64,000 bases of DNA, from NCBI RefSeq assembly GCF_023218175.1, contig NZ_JALPTH010000004.1:1-64000 (forward strand), given 5' to 3'. Positions 17,019 through 25,960 of this stretch are shown here, piece after piece. The notes below the pieces were generated by a model. It was given only the letters and a program-made list of their open reading frames with translations. It had not been told where the DNA came from and did no database searches. Position numbers and translations under genes: made by a program. This stretch comes from Streptomyces lichenis. Lineage in GTDB: Bacteria > Actinomycetota > Actinomycetes > Streptomycetales > Streptomycetaceae. Numbering within the stretch: position 1 is the stretch's first letter; every line of letters starts with the position of its first letter.

Positions 17019-18683
17019 TTGGCTGAGTACATCTACACGATGCGCAAGACGCGCAAGGCGCACGGCGACAAGGTCATCCTCGATGACGTGACGCTGAGCT
17101 TCCTGCCCGGCGCGAAGATCGGTGTGGTCGGCCCGAACGGCGCCGGTAAGTCCACCGTGCTCAAGATCATGGCCGGTATGGAGCAGCCGTCCAACGGCGA
17201 CGCGTTCCTCTCGCCCGGCTACAGCGTCGGCATCCTCCTCCAGGAGCCGCCGCTCGACGAGAGCAAGACCGTCCTGGAGAACGTCCAGGAGGGCGTGTCC
17301 GAGGTCAAGGGCAAGCTGGACCGGTTCAACCAGATCGCCGAGGAGATGGCGACGGACTACACCGACGCCCTCATGGAGGAGATGGGCAAGCTCCAGGAGG
17401 ACCTGGACCACGCCAACGCCTGGGACCTCGACGCCCAGCTGGAGCAGGCCATGGACGCCCTGGGCTGCCCGCCCGGCGACTGGCCGGTCAACAACCTCTC
17501 CGGTGGCGAGAAGCGCCGCGTCGCGCTCTGCAAGCTGCTGCTGGAGGCCCCCGACCTGCTCCTCCTCGACGAGCCCACCAACCACCTGGACGCCGAGTCC
17601 GTGCAGTGGCTGGAGCAGCACCTCGCCAAGTACGCCGGCACCGTCGTCGCCATCACCCACGACCGGTACTTCCTGGACAACGTGGCCGAGTGGATCCTGG
17701 AGCTCGACCGGGGCCGCGCCTACCCCTACGAGGGCAACTACTCCAAGTACCTGGAGACCAAGCAGACCCGGCTCAAGGTCGAGGGCCAGAAGGACGCCAA
17801 GCGCGCCAAGCGGCTCAAGGAAGAGCTGGAGTGGGTCCGCTCCAACGCGAAGGGCCGCCAGGCCAAGTCCAAGGCCCGTCTCGCCCGTTACGAGGAGATG
17901 GCCGCCGAGGCGGAGAAGACCCGGAAGCTGGACTTCGAGGAGATCCAGATCCCGCCGGGCCCCCGTCTGGGCAGCGTCGTGGTCGAGGTGGAGAACCTCA
18001 ACAAGGCCTTCGGCGACAAGGTCCTCATCGACGACCTCAGCTTCACCCTCCCGCGCAACGGCATCGTCGGCGTGATCGGCCCGAACGGCGCCGGCAAGAC
18101 CACGCTGTTCAAGATGATCCAGGGCCTGGAGGAGGCCGACTCCGGCTCCATCAAGGTCGGCGACACCGTCAAGATCAGCTACGTCGACCAGAGCCGCTCC
18201 AACATCGACCCCAAGAAGACGCTGTGGGCCGTCGTCTCCGACGAGCTGGACTACATCAACGTCGGCCAGGTCGAGATGCCCTCCCGCGCCTACGTCTCCG
18301 CGTTCGGCTTCAAGGGCCCGGACCAGCAGAAGCCGGCCGGGGTGCTCTCCGGCGGTGAGCGCAACCGCCTCAACCTGGCGCTCACCCTCAAGCAGGGCGG
18401 CAACCTGCTGCTCCTCGACGAGCCGACCAACGACCTCGACGTCGAGACCCTGTCCTCGCTGGAGAACGCGCTGCTGGACTTCCCCGGCTGCGCCGTGGTC
18501 GTCTCCCACGACCGCTGGTTCCTCGACCGAGTCGCCACCCACATCCTGGCGTACGAGGGCGAGTCCAAGTGGTTCTGGTTCGAGGGCAACTTCGAGTCCT
18601 ACGAGAAGAACAAGATCGAGCGGCTCGGTGCGGACGCGGCCCGTCCGCACCGCGCCACCTACAAGAAGCTCACCCGGGGCTGA
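17019..18683 (+). CDS. ettA: Energy-dependent translational throttle protein EttA (ABC-F ATPase)
   Basis: A 554-residue soluble ABC-F protein with two nucleotide-binding domains and no membrane segments. NBD1 has Walker A GPNGAGKST, signature LSGGEKRR and Walker B LLLLDEPTNHLD; NBD2 has GPNGAGKTT, LSGGERNR and LLLLDEPTNDLD. Between them lies the basic, helical P-site tRNA interaction motif (KDAKRAKRLKEELEWVRSN, KGRQAKSKARLARY). EttA binds the ribosomal E site and gates the first peptide bond according to ATP/ADP level. The start is the TTG at 17019 (TTG GCT GAG TAC ATC), giving the MAEYIYTMRK beginning common to the family. The thioesterase gene follows after 10 bp. Confidence 0.97.
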   Translation: MAEYIYTMRKTRKAHGDKVILDDVTLSFLPGAKIGVVGPNGAGKSTVLKIMAGMEQPSNGDAFLSPGYSVGILLQEPPLDESKTVLENVQEGVSEVKGKLDRFNQIAEEMATDYTDALMEEMGKLQEDLDHANAWDLDAQLEQAMDALGCPPGDWPVNNLSGGEKRRVALCKLLLEAPDLLLLDEPTNHLDAESVQWLEQHLAKYAGTVVAITHDRYFLDNVAEWILELDRGRAYPYEGNYSKYLETKQTRLKVEGQKDAKRAKRLKEELEWVRSNAKGRQAKSKARLARYEEMAAEAEKTRKLDFEEIQIPPGPRLGSVVVEVENLNKAFGDKVLIDDLSFTLPRNGIVGVIGPNGAGKTTLFKMIQGLEEADSGSIKVGDTVKISYVDQSRSNIDPKKTLWAVVSDELDYINVGQVEMPSRAYVSAFGFKGPDQQKPAGVLSGGERNRLNLALTLKQGGNLLLLDEPTNDLDVETLSSLENALLDFPGCAVVVSHDRWFLDRVATHILAYEGESKWFWFEGNFESYEKNKIERLGADAARPHRATYKKLTRG

Positions 18684-18693
18684 GGCAGCAGCA

Positions 18694-19128
18694 GTGGCTC
18701 GACACATCTACCGGTGCCCGCTGCGCTGGTCGGACATGGACGCCTTCGGGCACGTCAACAACGTGGTCTTCCTCCGCTATCTGGAGGAGGCCCGCATCGA
18801 CTTCATGTTCCGGCTGGCGCCGGGCGACGGCTCCCCCTCGTTCTCCGGCGGGTCCGTGGTGGCCCGGCACGAGATCGACTACGTCCGGCCCCTGGTCCAC
18901 CGGCACGAGCCGGTGACCGTCGAATCCTGGGTCACCAAGATCGGCGCGGCCTCGCTCACCATCGCGTACGAGATCAAGGACCCGGAGACGGTGTACGTAC
19001 GCGCCTCCACGGTCGTCGTGCCCTTCGACCTGACGGCCCAGCGGCCGCGCCGTATCAGCGCCGAGGAGCGGAAGTTCCTCCAGGAGTACGTGGACGACGG
19101 GATGCACGGGGAGGCCGCCGCGGCATGA
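18694..19128 (+). CDS. Hotdog-fold acyl-CoA thioesterase (4HBT family)
   Basis: A 144-residue protein with the 4-hydroxybenzoyl-CoA thioesterase signature: RWSDMDAFGHVNNVVFLRYLEEAR near the N-terminus contains the catalytic Asp and the helix-capping HVNN. A central strand (VVARHEIDYVRPL) and a later VTVESWV follow the family order. It hydrolyses acyl-CoA thioesters; chain length is unknown. The GTG start lies 10 bp after ettA, and the stop overlaps the start of the next gene (ATGA), so the three genes form one operon. Confidence 0.9.
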   Translation: MARHIYRCPLRWSDMDAFGHVNNVVFLRYLEEARIDFMFRLAPGDGSPSFSGGSVVARHEIDYVRPLVHRHEPVTVESWVTKIGAASLTIAYEIKDPETVYVRASTVVVPFDLTAQRPRRISAEERKFLQEYVDDGMHGEAAAA

Positions 19129-19796
19129 CGGCGCCGCTGCACTTCGCCGACGCCAGGGAGGCGGACGATCTCGCCGCCTTCCTGGCCCGGCTGCTCCACT
19201 ACGACCGGGCCGCCGCCGTCCGCCTCCAGGCGGGGAGCGGCGCGCTCGCCGTCTTCGGACGGCCCCCGTCCTTCGAGGTGCTGGCCATCCGCACGGCCGC
19301 GCTGCTGGACGACACCCCGCTGGACGTCACCGTCTCGGCGGGTCAGCTGCTCGACGAGATCGCCGAGTCCGAGGGCAAGGCCATACTCCCGGAGCCCGTC
19401 ACCGGCCCGCCGTGGGCCGGGGTGCTGCCGCCGCGCGGCGGGTGGCGGGAGGTGCCCGGGCTGCCCCGGGTGGCCGGGCTGCGCGGCTCGGTCACCGCGG
19501 CGGTCGGCGAGTTCCGCGCCCGGGCCGGCGGACTGCCCGAGGAGCGGCGCACCCGCGCCGAGCGGGACCGCATCGGCCGGGAGATCTGGTCCCGCACCAT
19601 CGGGGCCACCGGACTGCCGCTGCGCGCCGTACACGCCGCCCAGTCACTCGGCTTCCTGCCCCCGCACGAGGTGCCCGTCGCCCTGCTGGCCACCGGCTCC
19701 TGGCTGCGGCTGCGCACCCCGTACGGCTCGATCGCCGTCCGCACCGGGGCCGCCGGCACCGGCCTGACCGTCACCGCCGTCCAGCGGCCGGGGTGA
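19125..19796 (+). CDS. Conserved protein of unknown function
   Basis: A 223-residue, Ala/Arg/Leu-rich soluble protein without signal peptide, membrane span or metal motif. The N-terminal half resembles a small alpha/beta fold (MTAPLHFADARE, FEVLAIRTAALLDDTPLDVTVSAG); the C-terminal half holds a conserved-looking block (WSRTIGATGLPLRAVHAAQSLGFLP) and ends in a strand pair (GSWLRLRTPYGSIAVR). The start overlaps the thioesterase stop by 4 bp, so it is translationally coupled to it. I recall similar proteins beside ettA and the thioesterase in other streptomycetes, but no function. Confidence 0.8.
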   Translation: MTAPLHFADAREADDLAAFLARLLHYDRAAAVRLQAGSGALAVFGRPPSFEVLAIRTAALLDDTPLDVTVSAGQLLDEIAESEGKAILPEPVTGPPWAGVLPPRGGWREVPGLPRVAGLRGSVTAAVGEFRARAGGLPEERRTRAERDRIGREIWSRTIGATGLPLRAVHAAQSLGFLPPHEVPVALLATGSWLRLRTPYGSIAVRTGAAGTGLTVTAVQRPG

Positions 19797-19806
19797 CGGG
19801 GGCCGG

Positions 19807-20211
19807 TCAGTCGGGGGTGTTGACCATCGACGCGGCCGCGTAGGTCAGGTAGTTCCAGAGCGTCCGCTCGTGCTCCTCGGGCAGCCCCAGCTCGTCTACC
19901 GCCGCCCGCATGTGCTTCAGCCAGGCGTCGTGCGCGGCCCGGTCCACGGTGAACGGGGCGTGCCGCATCCGCAGCCGCGGGTGGCCGCGGTTGTCGCTGT
20001 AGGTGCGGGGCCCGCCCCAGTACTGCATCAGGAAGAGCACCAGCCGCTCCTCGGCCGGGCCGAGGTCCTCCTCCGGGTACATCGGCCGCAGCAGCGGGTC
20101 CTCCGCGACCCCCTCGTAGAACCGGCGGACGAGTCGGCGGAAGGTCTCCTCGCCGCCCACCTGCTCGTAGAAGGTCTGCTCCTGAAGCGTGCCGCGCGGA
20201 ATCTCATTCAC
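19807..20211 (-). CDS. glbO: Truncated haemoglobin, group II (GlbO-like)
   Basis: A 134-residue 2-on-2 globin. It has the B10 Tyr segment (RRFYEGVAEDPLLRPMYP), the QYWGGPRTYSD stretch typical of group II truncated haemoglobins, the proximal His in RMRHAPF and the distal-side Trp in HDAWLKHM. Such proteins bind O2 or scavenge NO/peroxide; mycobacterial GlbO associates with membranes and respiration. The GTG start (19 nt-scale leader with TGGAGG) is used rather than an internal ATG. It converges on the previous gene with 10 bp between stops. Confidence 0.93.
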   Translation of the reverse strand: MNEIPRGTLQEQTFYEQVGGEETFRRLVRRFYEGVAEDPLLRPMYPEEDLGPAEERLVLFLMQYWGGPRTYSDNRGHPRLRMRHAPFTVDRAAHDAWLKHMRAAVDELGLPEEHERTLWNYLTYAAASMVNTPD

Positions 20212-20403
20212 GCCTCCATCGTCTCAGACGGCCCGGAGGAGGTCCCTGGCCCTAGGTCTCGCCGACCCCGGCCTGGAGGGGGAGGCGCGGAATGAGCGGA
20301 ATGGGTGGAATGGGGGAGTGGGATGAGGGTGCGGAATGAGTACGCGCACTCAGGCCGGGCCCGCGCCGCGCACCGAGGATAGGGATCACCGACGCCCCGC
20401 CAA
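20212..20403. other. glbO upstream region with GGAATG repeats
   Basis: Gene-free. GCGGAATGAG, CGGAATGGG and TGGAATGGG words recur between 20289 and 20340, ahead of the large tandem array. It must contain the glbO promoter (minus), but no hexamer pair stands out. Confidence 0.5.
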
Positions 20404-20864
20404 CCGGGGCCTGACCCTCCCCGCCAGCGGGGCCTGATCCTCCCCGTGACCGGGGCCCGATTTTCCCCGTGACCGGGGCCTGATCCTCCTCTGACCGGGG
20501 GCCTGACTCTCCCGCGTATCCGGGGCCCGACCGCCCCGTCACCAGAGCCCGACGCCCCACCTACCGGGGCCCAACCGCCTCGCTACCGGGGCCCAACCGC
20601 CTCCCGACGGGGCCCAGCCGCCTCGTTACCGGGGCCCGACCGCCTCCCGACGGGGCCCAACCGCCTCGCGACCGGGCCCTGACCGCCCGCCAGCAGGGCC
20701 CGATCACCCCTCACCGGGGCTGACCGCCTCCTCACTGGGGTTGACCGCCTCCTTACTAGGGCTGACCGCCCTCTCACCGGGGCCCGACCATCCCGCCACC
20801 GGGGCTTGACCACCCCGCCACCGGGGCTTGACCACCCCGCCACCGGGGCGGCCTCGACCGTCCC
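20404..20864. repeat. Degenerate 22-bp tandem repeat array, about 21 copies
   Basis: The core CCGGGGCCYGACCG recurs without spacers from 20404 to about 20864. GGGGC or its variants begin at 20406, 20429, 20452, 20475, 20497, 20522, 20544, 20566, 20588, 20609, 20631, 20652, 20674, 20696, 20716, 20737, 20758, 20779, 20801, 20823 and 20845: spacing 20-25, mean about 22 bp. Copies vary most between cores; the last three are nearly identical (CCGGGGCTTGACCACCCCGC). The period is not a multiple of three, so it is not a coding repeat. It lies between divergent glbO and plsC-like genes. Confidence 0.92.
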
Positions 20865-20915
20865 GTGAACGAAAGCCAACGGTCCCGACCCGGGGCCTCG
20901 ACCAGGGGGAGATCC

Positions 20916-21578
20916 ATGCTCAGCCGCCTCGCCGACCTGCTGGTGCCCGCCTTCGGACGGCTCACCGTCACCTCGGATCCGGGCGTGGAGCTTCGGCCGG
21001 GGAGCATCCTCGCTGCCAACCACACCTCGCTCGCCGACCCGGCCGTGGTGCTCGCCGCGCTGCACCGCCTGGGCGCCCGGCCGGTGGTGATGGCCACCGC
21101 CGGACTGTGGCGGGTGCCGGTGCTCGGCCGGGCACTCGCCCGGGAGGGCCATGTGCCCGTCCACCGCGGCGACCCCCGTGCGGCCCGTTCGCTGGACCTC
21201 GCCGCCGAGGCCCTGCGGGACGGCCGGCTGCTGCTGATCTACGCCGAGGGCGGCATCCCCGAGCGTCCGGGTGCCGCCGAGGCCGCGCCCGGTGCCTTCC
21301 GCAGCGGACTGGCCCGGCTGGCCCTGCGCACCGGGACCCCGATCGTCCCCGTCGGCCAGGCCGGCGCCCGCCGGGTCACCTCCGGCAGTGTGCCCAAGCA
21401 GCTCGCGGGGCTGGCCACCGCGCCGCTGCGCCGCCCCTGTCTGCACGTCCACATCGGGGCGCCGGTGCGGCTGACCGGCACCGGCCCGGTCGGCACCGGG
21501 CAGGCGCACCGCGCCGTCACCGCCGCCTGGCGCACGGCGGCCGGCAGGCTGGGCGAGCCCGCCGCGTTCGCCGCGTAG
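20916..21578 (+). CDS. PlsC-type 1-acylglycerol-3-phosphate acyltransferase
   Basis: A 220-residue acyltransferase. Block I HX4D is present as NHTSLAD, block III as the EGG motif (IYAEGGIPERPG; the usual FPEGT-like site) and block IV as VPVGQAG. A moderately hydrophobic N-terminal helix (LADLLVPAFG) may dock it to the membrane. It transfers fatty acyl groups to lysophosphatidate or a related acceptor in phospholipid synthesis. The ATG at 20916 follows AGGGGGAGATCC; an in-frame ATG at 20865 would start inside the end of the 22-bp repeat array and lacks a ribosome site. The repeat array occupies its upstream region. Confidence 0.87.
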   Translation: MLSRLADLLVPAFGRLTVTSDPGVELRPGSILAANHTSLADPAVVLAALHRLGARPVVMATAGLWRVPVLGRALAREGHVPVHRGDPRAARSLDLAAEALRDGRLLLIYAEGGIPERPGAAEAAPGAFRSGLARLALRTGTPIVPVGQAGARRVTSGSVPKQLAGLATAPLRRPCLHVHIGAPVRLTGTGPVGTGQAHRAVTAAWRTAAGRLGEPAAFAA

Positions 21579-21643
21579 CGCCCCGGCGCGGAGGCGGGCG
21601 GCCCGTGGTCGCCGGGTCGGCGCGGGCGCAGCACAGTGGAGGT

Positions 21644-22714
21644 ATGGGTACTTCGCGGGATGCGCAGCGGGACACTGAGCGGGCCGGTCAGCCGGACGCC
21701 CGGCCGGGCGCTCATCGAGCCGGTCCTTCCGCCGGTTCCTCCGCCGACCCGTTCGCGGAGCCGGCCGCCGCGGCGCGGGACGCGCTGGTGCGGGAGATCG
21801 CCGCCGGGGGCGACCTCCCCGACCCGGCCTGGCGGGCCGCCTTCGAGGACGTGCCGCGGCACCTGTTCGTGCCGTACTACCACATCGGCGTCCTGGGTGG
21901 TTACGAGCGACTGGGCGCCGACGACCCCGATCCGGGCCGGCGGGCCCGCTGGCTGGAGGGCGCCTATCTGGACCGGCCGCTCGCCACCGACGTACGGGAA
22001 GGGGAGCTGGTCTCCTCCTCCAGCCAGCCCTCGCTGATGGCCGGGATGCTCCAGGCGCTGGAGGTACGGGACGGGGACACCGTGCTGGAGATCGGCACCG
22101 GTACCGGCTACAACGCGGCCCTGCTCAGCCACCGGCTGGGCGACGACCGCGTGACCACCGTCGACCTGGACGAGGCCATCACCGGCCCCGCCCGCGAGCG
22201 GCTGGACGCGGCCGGCTACCACCCGGCCGTGGTCACCGGTGACGGGGCGCTCGGCTGCCCGGAGCGCGCGCCGTTCGACTGCGTCATCGCCACCTGCACC
22301 CTCCCCTCGGTGCCGCCGGGCTGGCTGCCGCAGTGCCGGCCGGGCGCCCGGATCCTGGCGCCCCTGTCCACCGGGCTGATCCGGTTGCGGGTACGGGACG
22401 AGGGCTGGGCGGAGGGGCGGTTCCTGCCCACCTCCGCGTACTTCGTAGCGCTGCGCGGCGAGAGCCCGCCACCGCCCCCGGTGCGCGCGGGCGGGCTGCC
22501 CCGGTACGCCACCGACAACGAGCTGTTCCGCTTCCTGCTCACCCTGACCGCGGGCAGCCTCGACCCGGAGGAGGCGTACGCCCTCTGGCTCCAGGAGGAG
22601 CGCCCCCGGCGCGAGCGGTTCGGCCTGACCGTGGGCGGCGGCCGCCAGTGGGCCTGGCTGGACGACCCGGAGGGCCCGTACGCCTGGCCATTGGACACCG
22701 GCGAACGTACGTAG
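21644..22714 (+). CDS. Protein-L-isoaspartate methyltransferase-like SAM-dependent methyltransferase
   Basis: A 356-residue soluble protein. Residues about 45-90 contain VPRHLFVPYY, the PCMT entry motif; SSSSQPSLMAGMLQAL aligns with the substrate-side loop; VLEIGTGTGYNAALL is SAM motif I and TVDLDEAI the acidic loop. The C-terminal 120 residues are an extra domain found in actinobacterial relatives. PCMTs repair isoaspartyl residues; actinobacterial members of this shape also methylate peptides in RiPP systems, but no precursor is nearby, so housekeeping repair or an unknown target is more likely. ATG preceded by GTGGAGGT. Confidence 0.85.
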   Translation: MGTSRDAQRDTERAGQPDARPGAHRAGPSAGSSADPFAEPAAAARDALVREIAAGGDLPDPAWRAAFEDVPRHLFVPYYHIGVLGGYERLGADDPDPGRRARWLEGAYLDRPLATDVREGELVSSSSQPSLMAGMLQALEVRDGDTVLEIGTGTGYNAALLSHRLGDDRVTTVDLDEAITGPARERLDAAGYHPAVVTGDGALGCPERAPFDCVIATCTLPSVPPGWLPQCRPGARILAPLSTGLIRLRVRDEGWAEGRFLPTSAYFVALRGESPPPPPVRAGGLPRYATDNELFRFLLTLTAGSLDPEEAYALWLQEERPRRERFGLTVGGGRQWAWLDDPEGPYAWPLDTGERT

Positions 22715-22725
22715 GCGGAGACGGG

Positions 22726-22768
22726 CGAGGGCCCGGGCGGGGTCCTGGGGATCCCGCCCGGGCCCTCG
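22726..22768. terminator. Bidirectional hairpin terminator
   Basis: A perfect 16-bp stem (22726-22741 with 22753-22768; arm CGAGGGCCCGGGCGGG) with an 11-base loop, between the methyltransferase stop and the convergent stop of the FHA gene at 22818. No long T run on either side, as usual in high-GC actinomycetes. Confidence 0.85.
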
Positions 22769-22817
22769 CGGGTGCCCTGGCTCCGTTTCCGGCGGTGTGG
22801 TGGCGCGGCGGCCGGCC

Positions 22818-24500
22818 TCAGCCGCGGACGATGGTGATCGTCGTCCAGGCCCCCACATGCACCCGGTCACCGTCTTGGAGCGGGACGGGGACATAGGGCT
22901 GTATGGGGTCCTCGCCGCCGTTGAGGGTGGTGCCGTTGGTGGAGCCCTGGTCGACCACCGCCCAGGTGCCGTTCGGCTGGGAGACCAGTACGGCGTGCTG
23001 GTGCGAGACGCCCGGGTCCTCCGGCGGCACCGACAGGTCGATGTCGGGGGACTCACCGGTGGAGTGGCGGCGGCGCCCGATGCTGATCTGGTTGCCGGTG
23101 AGCACCAGCCGCTGCTCGGGCGAGTAGGCCGGCAGGTTCAGCCCGGAGGCCTCCGGGCCGCTGCGCTGCATCATGGCCAGGAAGTACGACCGGTCGGGCG
23201 CCACCACCGCCGTCCAGGTCGCGGGCGCGTCCGGGAAGCGCGGGGCCTCCGGGAAGCCGGACGGGTTCGGGAAGCCGGAGGAGTCCGGGAAGGCCGGGCT
23301 GTCCGGGAAGCGGGGGGCGTGCGGTTCCTGCGGTCCCGGCGACACCTGAGGCCCCTGCGATCCCTGGGGGCCGTGTGGCGGGTTGGGGAATCCGGGGGGT
23401 GGCGGGGCGTGGGTCGTCCCGGTGCCGGCCGACGGTGCGGAGGGCGAGTGGGGGCCGTCGGCGCCCGGTCCCTGGCCCTGGGGCGAGGAACCGGACGGCG
23501 GGGTGCCGGGGGAGCCGAACGGGCCGTCCGGACGCTCGGCCCGCTCCGGACGGGACCCGGACGGCGGGCCGGGCTGGGCCGGCGGCTCGGGGCGGGACGG
23601 CGGTGGGCCCGGCTGCGAGGGCGGCGGCAGCAGCCAGTCGTCACCGCCGGCGGACCCGGCCGGGCGACCCGGCGCGGACGGCGCGCCGGGCTGCTGGAAC
23701 CCCTGCGGTACGGGCGGCGGCGGGGGCGGGCCCTGGTGGCCGCCGGCCGGCGGCCGGGGGCCCTGCGGGGCGGACGGCTCGGGCGCGAGCGGTTCGGCCG
23801 GGCGGTTCACCTGCGAGGGGCGCGAGCCCTGGTACTCGTACGGGTCCGGCGGGCGCGGCGCCTGCGGCTGCGCGGGCGGCGGGAAACCCGACGGGGTGGG
23901 CGGGGTGGACGGGGTGGCGGGGCCGGTGCGGCCCGGCGGAGGGCCGGGCGGGCGGTTGGCCGGGGCGATCGGCGTGTACGAGGTCGCCGTGCCGGTGATG
24001 AAGTTCCAGCGGCACTCCTCGCAGAACGGGGCCATGGCCTCGCGCGGGGTGCGGCACTGCGGGCAGAGCTCCGCCTGGGCGGTGGCGTTCGGGTCGCCGC
24101 CGAAGCCGCCGTGCGAGGGGGGCGGCGGCGGGGTGCCGGGGCCGCCAGGCGCACCGGGGCCCGGGTAGCCGTAGCCGGGCGGCGGGGGAGTGGCGCCGGG
24201 GGCCGAGGGGCCGGGGTAGCCGTAGCCGGCCGGCGGCGGGGGCGGGGTCCGGTCGGGGGATCCGCCTCCGGTGCCGGGGCCGGGATAGCCGTAACCGGCA
24301 GAGGGCGGAGGCGGTGGCGGGGCCGAGTCGGGGGCTCCGGGGCCGGTGGGCGGGCCCGGATAGCCGTAGCCGGGCGGGGTCGGGGGAGGCGGCGGCGGAA
24401 CGGCACCCGCAGGCGACGTACCCGCCCCGGTCATGCGATGGCCGCAGACCTCGCACCAGTCGTCGGAACCCGACTGGTGTCCGTTCGGGCAGGTCGGCAT
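22818..24500 (-). CDS. FHA-domain protein with two N-terminal zinc ribbons
   Basis: A 560-residue cytoplasmic protein, last gene of the seven-gene signalling block. Residues 1-25 hold a zinc ribbon (CPNGHQ, then CEVCG) and about 145-175 a second (CPQC, then CEEC). Between and after are Pro/Gly-rich disordered stretches, including four repeats of PGYGYPGP-type words and FPDSP/FPNPSGFP repeats. The C-terminal 110 residues form an FHA domain: SIGRRR, VSHQHA, and STNGT with the Ser, His and Asn that contact phosphothreonine. It should read phosphorylation by the adjacent PknG-type kinase. ATG chosen because GAGGGGGAA precedes it and the zinc ribbon starts at residue 4. Confidence 0.9.
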   Translation of the reverse strand: MPTCPNGHQSGSDDWCEVCGHRMTGAGTSPAGAVPPPPPPTPPGYGYPGPPTGPGAPDSAPPPPPPSAGYGYPGPGTGGGSPDRTPPPPPAGYGYPGPSAPGATPPPPGYGYPGPGAPGGPGTPPPPPSHGGFGGDPNATAQAELCPQCRTPREAMAPFCEECRWNFITGTATSYTPIAPANRPPGPPPGRTGPATPSTPPTPSGFPPPAQPQAPRPPDPYEYQGSRPSQVNRPAEPLAPEPSAPQGPRPPAGGHQGPPPPPPVPQGFQQPGAPSAPGRPAGSAGGDDWLLPPPSQPGPPPSRPEPPAQPGPPSGSRPERAERPDGPFGSPGTPPSGSSPQGQGPGADGPHSPSAPSAGTGTTHAPPPPGFPNPPHGPQGSQGPQVSPGPQEPHAPRFPDSPAFPDSSGFPNPSGFPEAPRFPDAPATWTAVVAPDRSYFLAMMQRSGPEASGLNLPAYSPEQRLVLTGNQISIGRRRHSTGESPDIDLSVPPEDPGVSHQHAVLVSQPNGTWAVVDQGSTNGTTLNGGEDPIQPYVPVPLQDGDRVHVGAWTTITIVRG

Positions 24501-24577
24501 GTCGGCGCTTCCCCCTCTCCTCGTCCGGCCCTTCAGGCCGTGTCCTCGTCCGGCCCGGGGGCCGTCCGGATCGCTTG

Positions 24578-25960
24578 CTACCGGTTGATGTCCTTGACGC
24601 GAACGGTCTTGGTCGATCGCGTTTCGAGTGTCATCTCGTCCGCTTCGGCAACCTTCGCTTTGAGTCGCACAGTACCCGTCGACGCGTCCACCACGTCCAC
24701 CACCTTCGCCAGCAGCTTGGCGGTATCGCCGTTGCCGGAGACGGCCGCGAGCTGCACCGCGCGGCCCAGTTTCGCGGTCGCTCCGTCGAAATCGCCCAGT
24801 TTGCGAGCGTCCAGTCCCTGCTGGATCACCTCGGCCAGCTCCGCCTGGCCCGTGTAGTGCGCCACCTGCGGATTGATCGAGGTGGAGGCGGCCATGTCGT
24901 CCGTCCACACCGCCCGCACCAGGCCCTGCGACAGCACCTCGGCCGCCCCCGCCGCGCCGGACGGGTCCGGCAGCACCAGGGAGACCCGGGCGGCCAGCAT
25001 CTCCCGGCCGAGCCCGGCCGCCGGCACCCGTACGCACACGTGGTAGTCGCGGGACTCGTCGCCCCAGGAACCGGTCGGGTAGTCCCCGGCCCGCGGCCCC
25101 GCCTCGGTGCGCCGGGCGGTCAGGTCCTCCATCACCGGCGCCACCTGCTTGACGAAGAGGACCTCCGTCCCCACCGGGGTCCACAGCCGCAGGGCGACGT
25201 CCGCCACCTCCTTGCCCATGGCGTCCGCCATCATCCGTGTGAAGTCGGCCGCCAGGCCGCCGGGATCGGCCACGATGTCCGCCGAGCCGAGCAGCGCCGA
25301 GGCGATCTGGGTGACCTCCTTGACCTCCCAGTCGGTGCCCACCCCGCGGGCGTCGCAGGTGAAGCGCCCGTCGCAGGCGTCGAGCGCGTCCCGCAGCTCG
25401 TCGGCGCCCTCGTGCTCGTTGCGCCCGTCGGTCAGCAGGATCGCGTGCCGGATCGGGGCGTCACTGGCGCCCAGCAGCCGGTCGGTGAGCTTCAGCCAGG
25501 TGCTGATCGCGGTGCCGCCGCCCGCCGAGAGCCGGCGCAGCGCCTGCCGGGCCTCGCCGCGGGTGCGCTCGTCGGCCACCGCGAGCCCTCCGCCGCCCGG
25601 GTACACCTCCTGCGCCACATGCGTACCGGCCACCACCGCGAAGGCCGTGCCGTCGCGCAGGGTGGAGACGGCGGCGGCGGTCGCGTCGCGGGCGTTGCGC
25701 ATCTTGGTCGGCGGGTAGTCCATCGACCCCGAGCAGTCCACCATGATCACCACCGCGGCGCCCGGAGCCCGGGCCTCCGGCACCGGCAGGGACGCCGGTG
25801 AGGAGCCCGCGCCGGTGAGCGGTATGCCGCCGCTGGTCCCGCCGCCGGTGGAGGTCACCGTGACGATGGCGTTGACCTCCTGACCGCCCTCCGGCAGGTA
25901 CTCGTTCTGGTACACCTCCACCGCGAACCGCGGCACGCTGGACTTGGAGAAGTTCGCCAT
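24578..25960 (-). CDS. VWA-domain protein with intact MIDAS
   Basis: A 460-residue soluble protein. After a beta-rich N-terminus (residues 1-70), the von Willebrand A domain has the complete metal-ion-dependent adhesion site: DCSGS (DxSxS), GGGTAIS (the Thr) and LLTDGRNEH (the Asp). The C-terminal half includes another beta-rich segment and a helical repeat ending about 400, then a short strand-rich tail. No signal or membrane span, so it acts inside the cell. ATG preceded by GAGGAGC. It lies between the PP2C and FHA genes; in Ter-type stress modules a VWA protein, a PP2C and a kinase are likewise encoded together. Partner binding through the metal site is inferred. Confidence 0.92.
   Translation of the reverse strand: MANFSKSSVPRFAVEVYQNEYLPEGGQEVNAIVTVTSTGGGTSGGIPLTGAGSSPASLPVPEARAPGAAVVIMVDCSGSMDYPPTKMRNARDATAAAVSTLRDGTAFAVVAGTHVAQEVYPGGGGLAVADERTRGEARQALRRLSAGGGTAISTWLKLTDRLLGASDAPIRHAILLTDGRNEHEGADELRDALDACDGRFTCDARGVGTDWEVKEVTQIASALLGSADIVADPGGLAADFTRMMADAMGKEVADVALRLWTPVGTEVLFVKQVAPVMEDLTARRTEAGPRAGDYPTGSWGDESRDYHVCVRVPAAGLGREMLAARVSLVLPDPSGAAGAAEVLSQGLVRAVWTDDMAASTSINPQVAHYTGQAELAEVIQQGLDARKLGDFDGATAKLGRAVQLAAVSGNGDTAKLLAKVVDVVDASTGTVRLKAKVAEADEMTLETRSTKTVRVKDINR

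Noticed and set aside
20252..20560. 102-codon minus frame across the repeat array
   Set aside because: The 22-bp period reads through in all frames; no ribosome site or conserved content.
20404..20864. Repeat array as a CRISPR
   Set aside because: Units are directly joined with no unique spacers, units are degenerate, and no cas genes are nearby.
21644..22714. Methyltransferase as part of a RiPP (lanthipeptide-type) cluster
   Set aside because: No precursor peptide or lanthipeptide synthetase gene is adjacent; the neighbours are an acyltransferase and a signalling operon.
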